Shown here: piece after piece, positions 43,957-53,897 of the stretch
Layout: each line of letters starts with the position of its first letter
Numbering within the stretch: the stretch's first letter is position 1
NCBI RefSeq assembly: GCF_900403705.1
Contig: NZ_OUNR01000001.1
Coordinates: 620,001-684,000 of the forward strand
Reading direction: 5' to 3'
DNA: 64,000 bases
DNA from: Nitrospira lenta
GTDB lineage: Bacteria > Nitrospirota > Nitrospiria > Nitrospirales > Nitrospiraceae
Position numbers and translations under genes: made by a program
The notes under the pieces: generated by a model
Told to the model about the DNA's origin: nothing
Databases searched by the model: none
What the model saw: the letters and a program-made list of their open reading frames with translations, nothing else

Positions 43957-45348
43957 TTAGGCCGGCAAGGATTGCACAAGGGCCTTAAACTGCCGGCCTC
44001 GATCCTGATAATCCGCAAACATGTCGAAACTGGCGCAGGCCGGTGAAAACAACACGACGCCGCCCGAGACGGCACTGTCAGCCGCCGCCTGCACCGCCTC
44101 TTTCAATGACGCCGCCCGGCTGATCGTGGAGAATCCGGCCATCGCCTGGGCGATCAAGGGCGTCGCCTCTCCGATCAAGATCAGCCCCTTCACTCGCTGC
44201 CGAATCGCCGGCGCGAGCCGAGAAAAATCCCCGCCCTTGTCGCGGCCGCCGGCAATCAACCAAATGGGTTGATCGATACTTTCAATCGCCTTGAGCGTGG
44301 CATCGACGTTCGTTCCCTTGGAGTCGTTGACGAACCGGACCCCGCGGCGATCTCGCACAATTTCCAACGCGTGCTCCAGGCCCGGGAAGGTCATGAGTAC
44401 ACGTCTGACCGATTCGAGCGAGCTACCGCTCAACAACGCATAGGTAGCGGCCACCATCGCGTTCTCCACATTGTGATCGCCGATGATCTTGATCTCCTGT
44501 CGGCGACAGATCTCCTGCCGCACACCCGTCACCGTCGTGACCAGTCGATCGCCCTCCAGATACGTGCCGCCGGAGACATCCGCCGGCAGAACCGATTGTC
44601 TGGTGAATCCCAACACCCGGGCCTTGACGCTGTAGCGAAGGGCCGCGACTCGCTGATCGTCCAGATTGAACAGCGCATAATCAGTCGGCTTCTGGCTTTC
44701 GAAAATGCGCCGCTTGGCGGCGACATATTCGTCGATCGACGCATAGCGGTCTTGATGATCCACGGTGACGTTGAGTAACGCCGCAATCCGGGGATGGAAT
44801 TGCTCCACCGTTTCCAGCTGAAAACTTGAGACTTCAACTACGAGCACATCGAACGGACTTGGCGATCCTTGTTGCGACGCCAGTACCATTTGTATCGCCG
44901 CTTCGCTCAAGGCCGTGCCCAGGTTGCCCCCGACAAAGACTCGCTTCCCGCTGTCCTGCAACATTTTGCCGATCAGCGTCACCGTCGTGCTCTTGCCGTT
45001 GGTTCCGGTCAGCGCCAGCATCGGGGCCGAGACAAATCGCGACGCCAATTCCAATTCGCTGATCACCTTCACGCCCCGCTGCCGTACCCGCTCCAGAGCT
45101 TCCATGCGATAGGGCACGCCGGGGCTGATGACCACGAGCTCAGCCGACTCCAACGCTGTTTCGTACCGGCTGCCGACCGTGACCCCGACACGCGCGTCCT
45201 CCAGCTGCGTCAGGACCGAACCCAGCTCACTCCGCTCTTTTCGGTCGGCAACCGTGACGTGAGCGCCAACGGCCTGGAGCAACCGCGCCGCGGCCACGCC
45301 GCTACGGGCCAACCCCACCACCGTGACCTTCGTGCCCTGTAGTTCCAT
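43957..45348 (-). CDS. murD: UDP-N-acetylmuramoylalanine-D-glutamate ligase
   Basis: Adds D-Glu. The product is 463 residues from ATG 45348 (MELQGTKVTVVGLARSGVAAARLL), the start that best fits the family; ATG 45366 and GTG 45387 are possible. It has the ATP loop LTGTNGKSTTVTLIGKML, NVTVDHQDRY and FVNDSKGTNVDATLKAIES. It lies between mraY and ftsW as in most dcw clusters. Confidence 0.96.
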   Translation of the reverse strand: MELQGTKVTVVGLARSGVAAARLLQAVGAHVTVADRKERSELGSVLTQLEDARVGVTVGSRYETALESAELVVISPGVPYRMEALERVRQRGVKVISELELASRFVSAPMLALTGTNGKSTTVTLIGKMLQDSGKRVFVGGNLGTALSEAAIQMVLASQQGSPSPFDVLVVEVSSFQLETVEQFHPRIAALLNVTVDHQDRYASIDEYVAAKRRIFESQKPTDYALFNLDDQRVAALRYSVKARVLGFTRQSVLPADVSGGTYLEGDRLVTTVTGVRQEICRRQEIKIIGDHNVENAMVAATYALLSGSSLESVRRVLMTFPGLEHALEIVRDRRGVRFVNDSKGTNVDATLKAIESIDQPIWLIAGGRDKGGDFSRLAPAIRQRVKGLILIGEATPLIAQAMAGFSTISRAASLKEAVQAAADSAVSGGVVLFSPACASFDMFADYQDRGRQFKALVQSLPA

Positions 45349-45394
45349 CACGCCTTCGCTCACCATACGTATTCCGTCTTCACGCACCGGCCCG

Positions 45395-46471
45395 TTATCG
45401 CAACTTCAGCGTACTCAGGCTTAACAAGGCCAAGAGGATGGCGATGATCCAGAGCCGGACCACCACTTTGGGCTCTTCCCACCCCTTCATCTCGAAATGA
45501 TGATGAATCGGGGCCATCAGGAAGATCCGCTTCCCACGCGATTTAAACGACACAACTTGAAAAATGACTGACACCGCTTCGATCACGAACACGCCGCCGA
45601 CCAGCAGCAGCAACAATTCGTGCTTGCTGATGACCGCAACCGTGCCGAGCGCTGCGCCAAGCGGAAGCGACCCCACATCCCCCATGAACACGGACGCCGG
45701 GTAGGTGTTGAACCATAAGAACCCAAGGCTCGACCCCAGAATGGCAGCGGTAAACACGGCGATTTCACCGGCGTTTTCGATGTGGGGGATCAACAGGTAG
45801 TCCGACATCAATCGGTGCCCGGCCACGTAAGCCACAATCGTATAGGCGAGCGCAGTAATCATCACGGGACCGATGGCCAGGCCGTCGAGGCCGTCGGTCA
45901 GATTGACGGCATTGGAACTCCCCACGATGACGAGTACGGCAAAGACGATGTAGAACCAGCCCAGGTCAGGCGTGAAGTTCTTAAAGAACGGCACACTCAG
46001 CTTGGTCGTATACCCAGGGAGAAAATACAGTGTGATCGCAATCGCCGAGGCAATCGCGACTTGGGCGGCAAATTTTTGCGACGCCGACAATCCCTTCGAT
46101 TGCCGCTTGATGAATTTGAGATAGTCATCGGCAAACCCGATCGCGCCGAAACCCACCATCGCCGCGAGCACCAGCCACACATACGGCTTCGTGATGTCGG
46201 CCCACAGCAGCGTGGACAGCACCACAGCAAAGAGAATCAAAAGACCGCCCATCGTCGGAGTCCCGCTCTTGGCCAGGTGACTCTTGGGTCCGTCGTTGCG
46301 GATCTGTTGACCCAGCTTGATTTCTTGCAGTTTGCGAATGAGCCAGGGGGCCAGAATGAACGCGATGAGGAACGCCGTGACCGCCGCATAAATGATGCGG
46401 AAGCTCTGATAGCGAAAGACATTCAGAAACGAGAATTCTGTGTGCAGTGGATATAGCCAGTTATACAGCAT
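45395..46471 (-). CDS. mraY: Phospho-N-acetylmuramoyl-pentapeptide transferase
   Basis: Makes lipid I on undecaprenyl phosphate. The 358 residues have about ten membrane segments and the family motifs [24 protein letters not shown] (DD pair), [31 protein letters not shown] and [24 protein letters not shown]. Confidence 0.97.
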   Translation of the reverse strand: MLYNWLYPLHTEFSFLNVFRYQSFRIIYAAVTAFLIAFILAPWLIRKLQEIKLGQQIRNDGPKSHLAKSGTPTMGGLLILFAVVLSTLLWADITKPYVWLVLAAMVGFGAIGFADDYLKFIKRQSKGLSASQKFAAQVAIASAIAITLYFLPGYTTKLSVPFFKNFTPDLGWFYIVFAVLVIVGSSNAVNLTDGLDGLAIGPVMITALAYTIVAYVAGHRLMSDYLLIPHIENAGEIAVFTAAILGSSLGFLWFNTYPASVFMGDVGSLPLGAALGTVAVISKHELLLLLVGGVFVIEAVSVIFQVVSFKSRGKRIFLMAPIHHHFEMKGWEEPKVVVRLWIIAILLALLSLSTLKLR

Positions 46472-46533
46472 AGGACAACCGTCACGACGACGCCGGGGGC
46501 TTACAGCGCCGAGCCCGTCTCTACCCCTGAAAG

Positions 46534-48024
46534 TTACGAGGCCTTCTTCGACACCCGCTTCACGCCTTGCAAGGCATCGACCACCTGCTCCATCTTCATT
46601 CCGCGCGACGCCTTGACCAGCACGACATCACCGGACACGGCCATCGTTTTGACGGCAGCCGCCGCGGCAACGGCATCGGGCAATTCTTGCACTCTTGCTG
46701 GATCCATCCCCGCCCGGCGCGCACCGTCCGCCAGACCGCGCCCCAACGGCCCGCAGGCGATCAATCGAGAAATGCCCTGCTGCGCCACAAAGGCACCGAC
46801 TTCTTCGTGCATCCGCATCGCACCCGAGCCGAGCTCCAGCATATCGCCCAAGACGGCGATGGTCGTTCGTCCACTCCCCGCCTGAGCCAGCAATTGGACC
46901 GCTGCCTTCATCGACGCGGGGTTGGCGTTATAGCAATCGTTGATCACGCGTATCCCGTGGCTCATGACGACTTGCGACCGCATCGCGGCCGGACGGAATC
47001 GAGACAAGCCCTGCGCAATCACGGCGCCGGACACGCCGAGCACCGTTCCGACTGCGGCGGCCGCCAAGGCATTGGTCACATTGTGGGAACCCTGCACCTT
47101 GATTCGCACGATCGTATGCCGGACCTTCCCCGGAAGAAGCAGCCGGAACATCGTCCCATCACGCCCATCTGACTTTTCGTGCAACGCCCGCACATCAGCC
47201 TTCGGCGAATAGCCGAACGACACCACACGGCATTGGGCTCGCGCGGCCAGATAGTCGAAATACGGATCGTCGGCGTTCAGAATGGCTGTCCCGTCCGGAG
47301 GAAGGAGATCGAGCAACTCCGCCTTCGCCTGCGCCGATCCTTCCATACTGCCGAAAAACTCCAGGTGATCCGGCCCGATATTCGTAATGACGCCGATGGT
47401 CGGGCGAGCGATTTCACAGAGACGCGTCGTCTGCCCGAGGTTATCGACACCCATTTCGATGACGGCCGCTTCATGCCGACCCGTCAATCTCAAGAGGGTG
47501 TGAGGAACTCCGATTCGATTATTGAAGTTGCTCTCCGTCTTCAACACGCGCCAGCGCTGCCCCATCACGCTCGCCACCATTTCCTTCGTGGTGGTTTTCC
47601 CGTTACTGCCCGTCACGGCCACCAGCGGGATATCGAACCGACTGCGGTGATGCGTAGCCAGCTGCTGATAGGCAAAGAGCGGATCGCGCACACCCAGAAT
47701 GAACGGGGGTGCCGACTTGGGCCCTGCCGTCAACAGCGCCGGGGGAACCACGTAGCTGTCATGCACAATGGCACCGACCGCACCTCGGGACAGCGCCGCC
47801 GCCACATAGTCATGGCCGTCGAATTTATCGCCGCGAATCGCGATGAACAGATCTCCGGCACGGATCGCCCGCGAGTCGAGGCTGAGCTGTCGAATGCGTT
47901 GCTTCGCCCACCGAGGCGCATCGCCGGAAAGCATTTTGACGCTGATCACTTCTCGAAGTTCTTCACCGGTTAACAGCGGCATGATCATCCCAATCTGTGA
48001 CAGAGCCTCGCTTGAATCAGGCAC
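46534..48024 (-). CDS. murF: UDP-MurNAc-tripeptide-D-Ala-D-Ala ligase
   Basis: Adds D-Ala-D-Ala to complete the pentapeptide. 496 residues from GTG 48024, which overlaps the murE end; ATG 47988 or 47982 ([12 protein letters not shown]) may be the true start and gives a more typical length. ATP loop [46 protein letters not shown]. The Lys-rich end is unremarkable. Confidence 0.95.
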   Translation of the reverse strand: MPDSSEALSQIGMIMPLLTGEELREVISVKMLSGDAPRWAKQRIRQLSLDSRAIRAGDLFIAIRGDKFDGHDYVAAALSRGAVGAIVHDSYVVPPALLTAGPKSAPPFILGVRDPLFAYQQLATHHRSRFDIPLVAVTGSNGKTTTKEMVASVMGQRWRVLKTESNFNNRIGVPHTLLRLTGRHEAAVIEMGVDNLGQTTRLCEIARPTIGVITNIGPDHLEFFGSMEGSAQAKAELLDLLPPDGTAILNADDPYFDYLAARAQCRVVSFGYSPKADVRALHEKSDGRDGTMFRLLLPGKVRHTIVRIKVQGSHNVTNALAAAAVGTVLGVSGAVIAQGLSRFRPAAMRSQVVMSHGIRVINDCYNANPASMKAAVQLLAQAGSGRTTIAVLGDMLELGSGAMRMHEEVGAFVAQQGISRLIACGPLGRGLADGARRAGMDPARVQELPDAVAAAAAVKTMAVSGDVVLVKASRGMKMEQVVDALQGVKRVSKKAS

Positions 48025-49522
48025 AATGCGTCAATTCACGAATCGCATCACGGGCGACTTCGCGATCGTCGAAGTGAAATTTCTTCGTCCCGATAATCTG
48101 ATAGTCTTCGTGCCCCTTCCCGGCAATGAGGACCATATCGCCGGGCCGAGCGGCCCGCATCGCCGTCGCGATCGCTTCACGGCGATCGGCCACCTTCTGA
48201 TAGGTCACGTGGGATCGCTGTTGCAGCGCATCCCGCACGCCGACTTCCACTTCATCGAGAATCGCCAGGGGATTTTCCGTGCGCGGATTGTCCGAGGTGA
48301 GAATGACCACATCACTCTGCTGAACGGCGGCGCGACCCATTTTAGGCCGCTTCCCGCGATCGCGATCTCCCCCGCATCCAAACACTGTGATGATCCGGCC
48401 TGCTTTCAATGCCTGCGCCGCCGTCAGCAACCGAACCAGCGCGTCTTCGGTATGGGCGTAGTCCACGACAACCGTGAACGGCTGCCCGGCCATGACGCGC
48501 TCGAATCGACCGGGCACATTGGTGACGCGGGTCACGGCCTGCCGCACCTGGTCGATCGTGGCCCCTTCGTGCAAAGCCACGCCGATCGCCGCCAACATGT
48601 TATAGACGTTGTGTTCGCCGACCAGATGACTCTCGACCGGAAAGGTCCCAGCAGGCGTTGCCGCCATAAATGTCGTGCCGTCGAGAGAGAGACGAACCTG
48701 TTCCGCTCGAAGATCGGCCTTATCCTTGATGCCATAGGTCCACACCGGCACGGCACAAAGAGACGCGATGCGGGCGCCGCTTGGGTCATCGCTGTTGACG
48801 ATGGCCCGCTTGTTCGGCTTCTGGATCCCGGTCAATCCCGTGAAGAGCCGGAGCTTGGCCTGAAAATATTCTTCCATCGTCTTATGAAAATCGAGATGGT
48901 CCTGGGTCAAGTTGGAGAACACGGCCACGTCGTATTCAGTCCCACTCACCCGATCTTGCGCGAGCGCATGCGATGACACTTCCATCACCGCTGCCGAGCA
49001 TCTGCCGTCGACCATCTTCTTCAAAAGCTGCTGCAACTCCAACGCACCTGGTGTGGTATGGGAGGCAGGGATAATCTCGCTCCCGATTTGATAGGCCACG
49101 GTTCCGATCAAGCCGACTCGGCCTCCAATCGATTCCAACAAAGCCTTGCAGACATAAGAGGTGGTCGTTTTCCCATTCGTGCCGGTGATGCCGATCATCC
49201 GCAGCCGTCCTGAGGGATCGCCATAAAACCGGCTTCCCAAATATCCCAGCGCCTTGCGTGAGTCCGCCACCCGCACGTACGAACGGTCCACTTCGGCTAC
49301 CGCCTCCTGCATGACTACGGCCGCCGCGCCAGACGCGAGCGCAGACGAGATATACCGGTGACCATCAACCTGCTCGCCCTTGACGGCCACGAACAGACTT
49401 CCCGCCTGCACGGCTCTAGAATCATCCGTGATCGCTGTCAGCGACACCCGGAGATCCCCCGCTTGCTCAAGAACCTTCACCTGCCCACGTAATGACTGCA
49501 CTAATTCTTCGAGGGTCATCAT
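48017..49522 (-). CDS. murE: UDP-MurNAc-tripeptide synthetase MurE
   Basis: Adds the third stem residue. The 501 residues include GITGTNGKTTTSYVCKALL, HTTPGALELQQLL, NLTQDHLDFHKTMEEYF and the substrate-specifying motif TSDNPRTENP; DNPR is typical of meso-diaminopimelate-adding enzymes, so the wall is predicted to be DAP-type. ATG 49522 (MMTLEELV) lies 13 bases after ftsI. Confidence 0.96.
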   Translation of the reverse strand: MMTLEELVQSLRGQVKVLEQAGDLRVSLTAITDDSRAVQAGSLFVAVKGEQVDGHRYISSALASGAAAVVMQEAVAEVDRSYVRVADSRKALGYLGSRFYGDPSGRLRMIGITGTNGKTTTSYVCKALLESIGGRVGLIGTVAYQIGSEIIPASHTTPGALELQQLLKKMVDGRCSAAVMEVSSHALAQDRVSGTEYDVAVFSNLTQDHLDFHKTMEEYFQAKLRLFTGLTGIQKPNKRAIVNSDDPSGARIASLCAVPVWTYGIKDKADLRAEQVRLSLDGTTFMAATPAGTFPVESHLVGEHNVYNMLAAIGVALHEGATIDQVRQAVTRVTNVPGRFERVMAGQPFTVVVDYAHTEDALVRLLTAAQALKAGRIITVFGCGGDRDRGKRPKMGRAAVQQSDVVILTSDNPRTENPLAILDEVEVGVRDALQQRSHVTYQKVADRREAIATAMRAARPGDMVLIAGKGHEDYQIIGTKKFHFDDREVARDAIRELTHCA

Positions 49523-49535
49523 CTTATTACCCGAC

Positions 49536-51254
49536 CTATCGACGGTTTGACGCCATAGCCAGCTTGACCGGCTCGTCCGATGAGACTCCAAGGTAGTTCA
49601 ACACCTGCTCGCCCACGCGGCGGAAAACGGGCGCGGCCACGGTTCCGCCCCAAGACTCACCCTGCGGCTCATCGATCACCACGATCATCGCCAATCGGGG
49701 ATTGTCGGCGGGAACAAACCCAACAAAGGAACCGACAAACAATGTCGAAGAGTAGCCGCCGGTGCGCGGATCGATCTTCTGCGCCGTGCCCGTCTTGCCA
49801 GCCACTCTGAATCCAGGGATTGCGGCCTTATTTCCAGTCCCATCGGTCACCACGCCTTCAAGAATCGACGTCACCGTCCGCGCCGTTTCAGGCGACACCA
49901 CGCGACGCTTGACTTGCGGCAAAATCTGACGAAGAGTTTTCCCCTGCGCATCACGCACTTCGGACACCACGTAGGGCTTCATCAAGACTCCGCCGTTCGC
50001 CAGGGCCGCCACGGCAGACACCATCTGGATCGGCGTGACACCGATTTCTTGCCCCATCGAAATTGACGCCAATGACCGGCGCCCCCATTCCCCAGGATGC
50101 TTGACCAATCCGCCGACCTCCCCAGGGAGGTCGATTTCGGTCTTTTGCCCGAATCCAAAGGCCTGCAGATACCGATAGAGACGCTGATCGCCCAGCGCCA
50201 TCCCGGTTTTGGCCGCGCCGATGTTGCTCGACTTCTGAATCACCTGCGAAAACGTCATCCAGCCGAGCTTTTCGTGGTCATGGATCACGGTATTCGCAAT
50301 CGTCATCCGGCCGTTTTCGCCATACAGCATGGTACTCGGCTTCATGACTTTCTCTTCCACCGCTGCAGCCGCCACGAGCGCCTTCATCGTCGAACCAGGC
50401 TCATAGGTATCCGTCAACGCCCGATTCCTCCAACGATCCGCCGTCAGAGATGACATGGCATTCGGATCGAACCGAGGACTGATTGCCAACGCCAAAACGG
50501 CACCGGTCTGAGGATCGAGCACAATGACGGTGCCTGATTTGGCCCGTGACTTGGTGACCGCTTCTTCTAATTCTTTTTCAGCGATGTACTGAACGACTTC
50601 GTCGATCGTGATGACTAAACTATGACCGGCGGCGGGAACTTGCTCGGCCTGGCCTTTCGGGAACACCGTCCGACCCATAGCATCGCGCTGCAAAACCACA
50701 ACTCGCTTTTCGCCATGGAGTTGCGACTCATACCGCCGCTCAATCCCCTCAAGCCCTTCTCCATCCATCCCGGCGAATCCCAACACATGAGCCAGAAGCG
50801 GACCCTTGGGATAGAACCGACGGCCCTCCATCACCAGCCCGATCCCCTCCATCGGCATATGCTCCAGGCGGTGCCCCTGCTCAGGATCCAACTTCCTGGC
50901 CAGCCACACGAAACTGCGATCCTGTCGCAGCTTCTTCTCCAACTCATCGGTTCGAATGCGCAGCACCGGAGAGAGAGACCGAGCCGTCTTGGCAGGACTT
51001 TCGAGCGCAGTGGGGATACCGAACACGGAAGGCACTTCCATATTCATGGCGAGCACTTTGCCATGACGATCTACAACAGTCCCTCGAGCACCCTCCAAGG
51101 ACACCGTTTTCTGATGTTGACGGTCAGCCTTGGCCGTGAGCTCAGCCGCCTGTAAGACTTGCAGGCTCACCAACCGAAACAGCACCACCGCAAACCCGCA
51201 GAGCATCATCAGCAACAACACGTACCGTCTGGCCCGTGACGGCGAACCAGTCAC
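49536..51254 (-). CDS. ftsI: Septal peptidoglycan transpeptidase FtsI (PBP3)
   Basis: 572 residues: an N-terminal membrane anchor (YVLLLMMLCGFAVVLFRLVSLQ), a dimerisation domain, then the transpeptidase with the active-site Ser in EPGSTMKALVAAA near 288, SSN near 341 (QKSSNIGAAKTG) and KTGTAQK near 486. No PASTA domain is seen. GTG 51254 overlaps the ftsL stop by one base (TAGTG). Confidence 0.96.
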   Translation of the reverse strand: MTGSPSRARRYVLLLMMLCGFAVVLFRLVSLQVLQAAELTAKADRQHQKTVSLEGARGTVVDRHGKVLAMNMEVPSVFGIPTALESPAKTARSLSPVLRIRTDELEKKLRQDRSFVWLARKLDPEQGHRLEHMPMEGIGLVMEGRRFYPKGPLLAHVLGFAGMDGEGLEGIERRYESQLHGEKRVVVLQRDAMGRTVFPKGQAEQVPAAGHSLVITIDEVVQYIAEKELEEAVTKSRAKSGTVIVLDPQTGAVLALAISPRFDPNAMSSLTADRWRNRALTDTYEPGSTMKALVAAAAVEEKVMKPSTMLYGENGRMTIANTVIHDHEKLGWMTFSQVIQKSSNIGAAKTGMALGDQRLYRYLQAFGFGQKTEIDLPGEVGGLVKHPGEWGRRSLASISMGQEIGVTPIQMVSAVAALANGGVLMKPYVVSEVRDAQGKTLRQILPQVKRRVVSPETARTVTSILEGVVTDGTGNKAAIPGFRVAGKTGTAQKIDPRTGGYSSTLFVGSFVGFVPADNPRLAMIVVIDEPQGESWGGTVAAPVFRRVGEQVLNYLGVSSDEPVKLAMASNRR

Positions 51255-51577
51255 TATCGCCTCCCGTTCAACACATCATTCCTGGCAATCCGCAGTTCCA
51301 CAGCGGATGCAGGCGAGTCCTTCGTTTTCGATTGCACCATCACGACCTGACCAGGCTGGGGCAAGCTCATACCGAATTTTTCCGTGGCGACTTTTGCAAT
51401 CCGATCGGGCGAACTCAGCGCCGAGAATTTCACCTTGAGCTCATCGCGTTCGCGCTCCAACACCACCTTCTCATGCTTCAATCGTTCAACCTGATAACCC
51501 AGGCGCACCATATCCACCCGCTCCCACACAAAGACGAAGACGAGACAGAGCCCGGCCGTCACTGCCAGCATTTTCAT
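51254..51577 (-). CDS. ftsL: Cell division protein FtsL
   Basis: 107 residues: one membrane segment (MLAVTAGLCLVFVFVW) and then a coiled coil (YQVERLKHEKVVLERERDELKVKFSAL) ending in a typical RIAKVATEKFGMSLPQPGQVV. It bridges FtsQ/B and FtsW/I. The start at ATG 51577 overlaps the rsmH stop (ATGA). Family identity rests on topology, size and position. Confidence 0.88.
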   Translation of the reverse strand: MKMLAVTAGLCLVFVFVWERVDMVRLGYQVERLKHEKVVLERERDELKVKFSALSSPDRIAKVATEKFGMSLPQPGQVVMVQSKTKDSPASAVELRIARNDVLNGRR

Positions 51578-52578
51578 TGGGCAGACTCCTTTGACAGACG
51601 CTCGGCAACCCGCAGCTTGGCGCTTCGCGCGCGCGGATTCGCCTGACACTCGGCTTCGGAAGGGACTTGCGGACGCTTAGTCAACACCGCGACCTTGGGG
51701 TGTGGCCGCTCGGCCAGAGAGCGAAACGTGTGCTTCACGATCCGATCTTCGAGCGAATGAAACGATATGACGGCAAGACGGCCACCGGGCCGCAACATAT
51801 CGACCGCATCACGGATCGCCGGCTCAAGCACATCCAACTCGCGATTGACCGCAATACGAAGCGCTTGAAATGTTCTCGTTGCACAGTGGATATGCCCGTG
51901 CCGATATGCGACGGGAACGGACTCCTTGATCACCGCCGTCAATTCTTGCGTCGATGACAGTGCATTCCGTTCACGCGCACGAACAATGGCACGCGCAATA
52001 CGCCGGGAGAATCGCTCCTCGCCATACTGGAAGATGAGATCTGCCAATTCGGACTCGGGCAACCTACCCACCAACTCTCCGGCCGTCATACCCGTTGATT
52101 GATCCATGCGCATATCGAGTGGTCCGTCTTCCCGAAAACTGAATCCCCGATTCGAGTCGTCTAACTGCGGCGACGACACGCCAAGATCAAAGAGCGCACC
52201 GTCGACCTCTGGAATATCGACACTCCGCAATAACTGCCTCACGTCAACAAAGTCCCCCTTGAGCAGAATTGCCCGACTGCCAAATCTGGCAAGCCTGTTA
52301 CGAGAGTACGCAAGCGCTTCTTCGTCCCGATCAATGCCGATAAGGACGGTTCCATCCCCAGCCCTTTCAAGTAGCCGCTCACTATGCCCACCATACCCCA
52401 CCGTACCGTCAACAAAAGTCTCTGACCTGTCCGTGACAAGCCAAGCTGTTATTTCATCAAGAAAAACAGAAACATGCCTCGGCTTGCTCGATATTTTATC
52501 CTCACCACTTATATCCACTTTCCCCCACTTGCGAGCCGAGTATACTCCCGTTGAACTCCTTGTCAATAGCAAATTCAT
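51574..52578 (-). CDS. rsmH: 16S rRNA m4C1402 methyltransferase RsmH (MraW)
   Basis: SAM-dependent methyltransferase modifying the ribosomal P-site. The 334 residues contain HVSVFLDEITAWL, FVDGTVGYGGHSERLLE (SAM site), GIDRDEEAL, ALFDLGVSSPQLDDSNRGFSF and VISFHSLEDRIVKHTF. The first ~34 residues are atypical; GTG 52518, with GGGGG just upstream, could be the real start. It is the first gene of the dcw cluster. The 264 bases upstream hold neither mraZ nor TGGG repeats, and no convincing promoter. Confidence 0.95.
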   Translation of the reverse strand: MNLLLTRSSTGVYSARKWGKVDISGEDKISSKPRHVSVFLDEITAWLVTDRSETFVDGTVGYGGHSERLLERAGDGTVLIGIDRDEEALAYSRNRLARFGSRAILLKGDFVDVRQLLRSVDIPEVDGALFDLGVSSPQLDDSNRGFSFREDGPLDMRMDQSTGMTAGELVGRLPESELADLIFQYGEERFSRRIARAIVRARERNALSSTQELTAVIKESVPVAYRHGHIHCATRTFQALRIAVNRELDVLEPAIRDAVDMLRPGGRLAVISFHSLEDRIVKHTFRSLAERPHPKVAVLTKRPQVPSEAECQANPRARSAKLRVAERLSKESAQ

Positions 52579-52842
52579 GGACTTAGGCGATCGGACTCGT
52601 TTGCGGAAATTCGCTCTATTTTTCAGAGAGGACGGTCACTTTTGAGGGGAGTCATCGAATGGCTACGCCTCCTGTATCTTCATACTTTCAAAGCCAGAAA
52701 CGGCTTGAGCATGACCCGTGAGACTCCCTGCTACAGGTTCGCACGCCGCGCTCCAACACGATCACACAATGGCTCAGGGAATGAAGGCTCCTAATGGTGC
52801 AGATTCGTTGACTTTGCCAGACCTTGAGGCGAAAATCCCTTC

Positions 52843-53874
52843 ATGACGCCTACTACCCGCAATAACCTCCTAACCAGCATCTTTGCACTGCTCTTTCTCC
52901 CAGCTCCCCTCACCCCGGCTCCTCCAGCCGACGCAGCGCCGCTTCTTGAGTTTTGCGAACACAGCTCTCCCGACCAACAGCTCAGAGCCTCAAAGGGTAC
53001 TGCCGGCTGTGTTCCCCTCATGGAAAAGAAAGATCCATCCGCATCAGATGGCCGCACACCTCAAGAGCCGACCCGCCAACTGAAGATCGACAATCTGCAG
53101 TTGGAAGTCACGACCTTTCTCCAGAAGTACAACCAGTTCCTTGAGTGCTGTCGCACGGACCTAGCAGAGCTGCAATCAGTCGAAGAACTCGGCAATGACG
53201 TCAATGAATTGCTCACCATGGCTCAGTCCGGCCTCTTCAGCGAACATATGAAGCTCAGAGGGTGGACCCTCGCAGAGCTTCTTCCGCCCGTCGCCAAAGC
53301 GCGCACCGACCTGAAGCGATTGCACGCCAAACTGGAAGCGATCGGCAATGCACGAAACCAACTCGGCCAGCTTGACTATGAATCAGCGGCACACGAATCG
53401 CGCCGCATTCAAGAGATCGAAGATTCTATACAAACAGACTTCCGGGTCCGCTCTCTGCCGGTAGGTCCGAAAACGGGAACTGGTATCGGAGCCGGCTCAA
53501 CCGCCGGCACGAGCATCGGAAAAACTCCGCGATCAGGAACGGATATCGGATCGGGCGGCTCTCAGGGAGGAGATGTCGGAGCATCGCCGCGAAGCGGAGC
53601 AAACATTGGCGCCAGCGGGCCGACCGGCTTTGACATCGGCGCGACCGGCCGCGCAGGAGCGGATATCGGTGAGTCCCGCTTGAATTCAGATCAATCCGCG
53701 GTGGGATCAAGCTTGCAGCAGTCTACGGTAGGATCGAGCATCGGGGATACGGCGGTAGGATCGAGCCTGGGCCAGTCGACCATCGGGTCCAGCTTGAGCG
53801 ACACCTCCGTCGGTTCATCCCTCGGCGGATCATCAGTCGGATCAAGCCTACAGAATCGCAGCACCACTCGCTGA
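52843..53874 (+). CDS. Exported protein with helical domain and C-terminal Gly/Ser repeat region
   Basis: 343 residues, family not recognised. Residues 1-32 form a signal peptide (LLTSIFALLFLPAPL...ADA). Residues ~75-205 are predicted helical (DNLQLEVTTFLQKYNQFLECC, LPPVAKARTDLKRLHAKLEAIG). From 212 on there are seven 10-residue repeats of form GxxIGxxxxx, then six 9-residue repeats of form (S/T)xVGSSLxx, ending RSTTR. A regular Gly-Ile/Val-Gly spacing suggests a narrow beta-solenoid or surface fibre; that is inference. No SD site is evident before the ATG. It stands alone, divergent from the dcw cluster. Confidence 0.72.
   Translation: MTPTTRNNLLTSIFALLFLPAPLTPAPPADAAPLLEFCEHSSPDQQLRASKGTAGCVPLMEKKDPSASDGRTPQEPTRQLKIDNLQLEVTTFLQKYNQFLECCRTDLAELQSVEELGNDVNELLTMAQSGLFSEHMKLRGWTLAELLPPVAKARTDLKRLHAKLEAIGNARNQLGQLDYESAAHESRRIQEIEDSIQTDFRVRSLPVGPKTGTGIGAGSTAGTSIGKTPRSGTDIGSGGSQGGDVGASPRSGANIGASGPTGFDIGATGRAGADIGESRLNSDQSAVGSSLQQSTVGSSIGDTAVGSSLGQSTIGSSLSDTSVGSSLGGSSVGSSLQNRSTTR
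53476..53856 (+). repeat. Two tandem coding repeat blocks (30-bp and 27-bp units)
   Basis: Seven 30-bp units at 53476-53685 encode GTGIGAGSTA, GTSIGKTPRS, GTDIGSGGSQ, GGDVGASPRS, GANIGASGPT, GFDIGATGRA and GADIGESRLN. After a 3-residue joint, six 27-bp units at 53695-53856 encode SAVGSSLQQ, STVGSSIGD, TAVGSSLGQ, STIGSSLSD, TSVGSSLGG and SSVGSSLQN. Synonymous differences between units argue for selection on the protein rather than recent copying. Confidence 0.85.
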
Positions 53875-53897
53875 CGTTCTCATTTCACTCACAGCCA

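Noticed and set aside
53476-53856. CRISPR-like or noncoding tandem repeat
   Set aside because: The units are in frame, vary at synonymous sites and have no spacers; they encode protein repeats.
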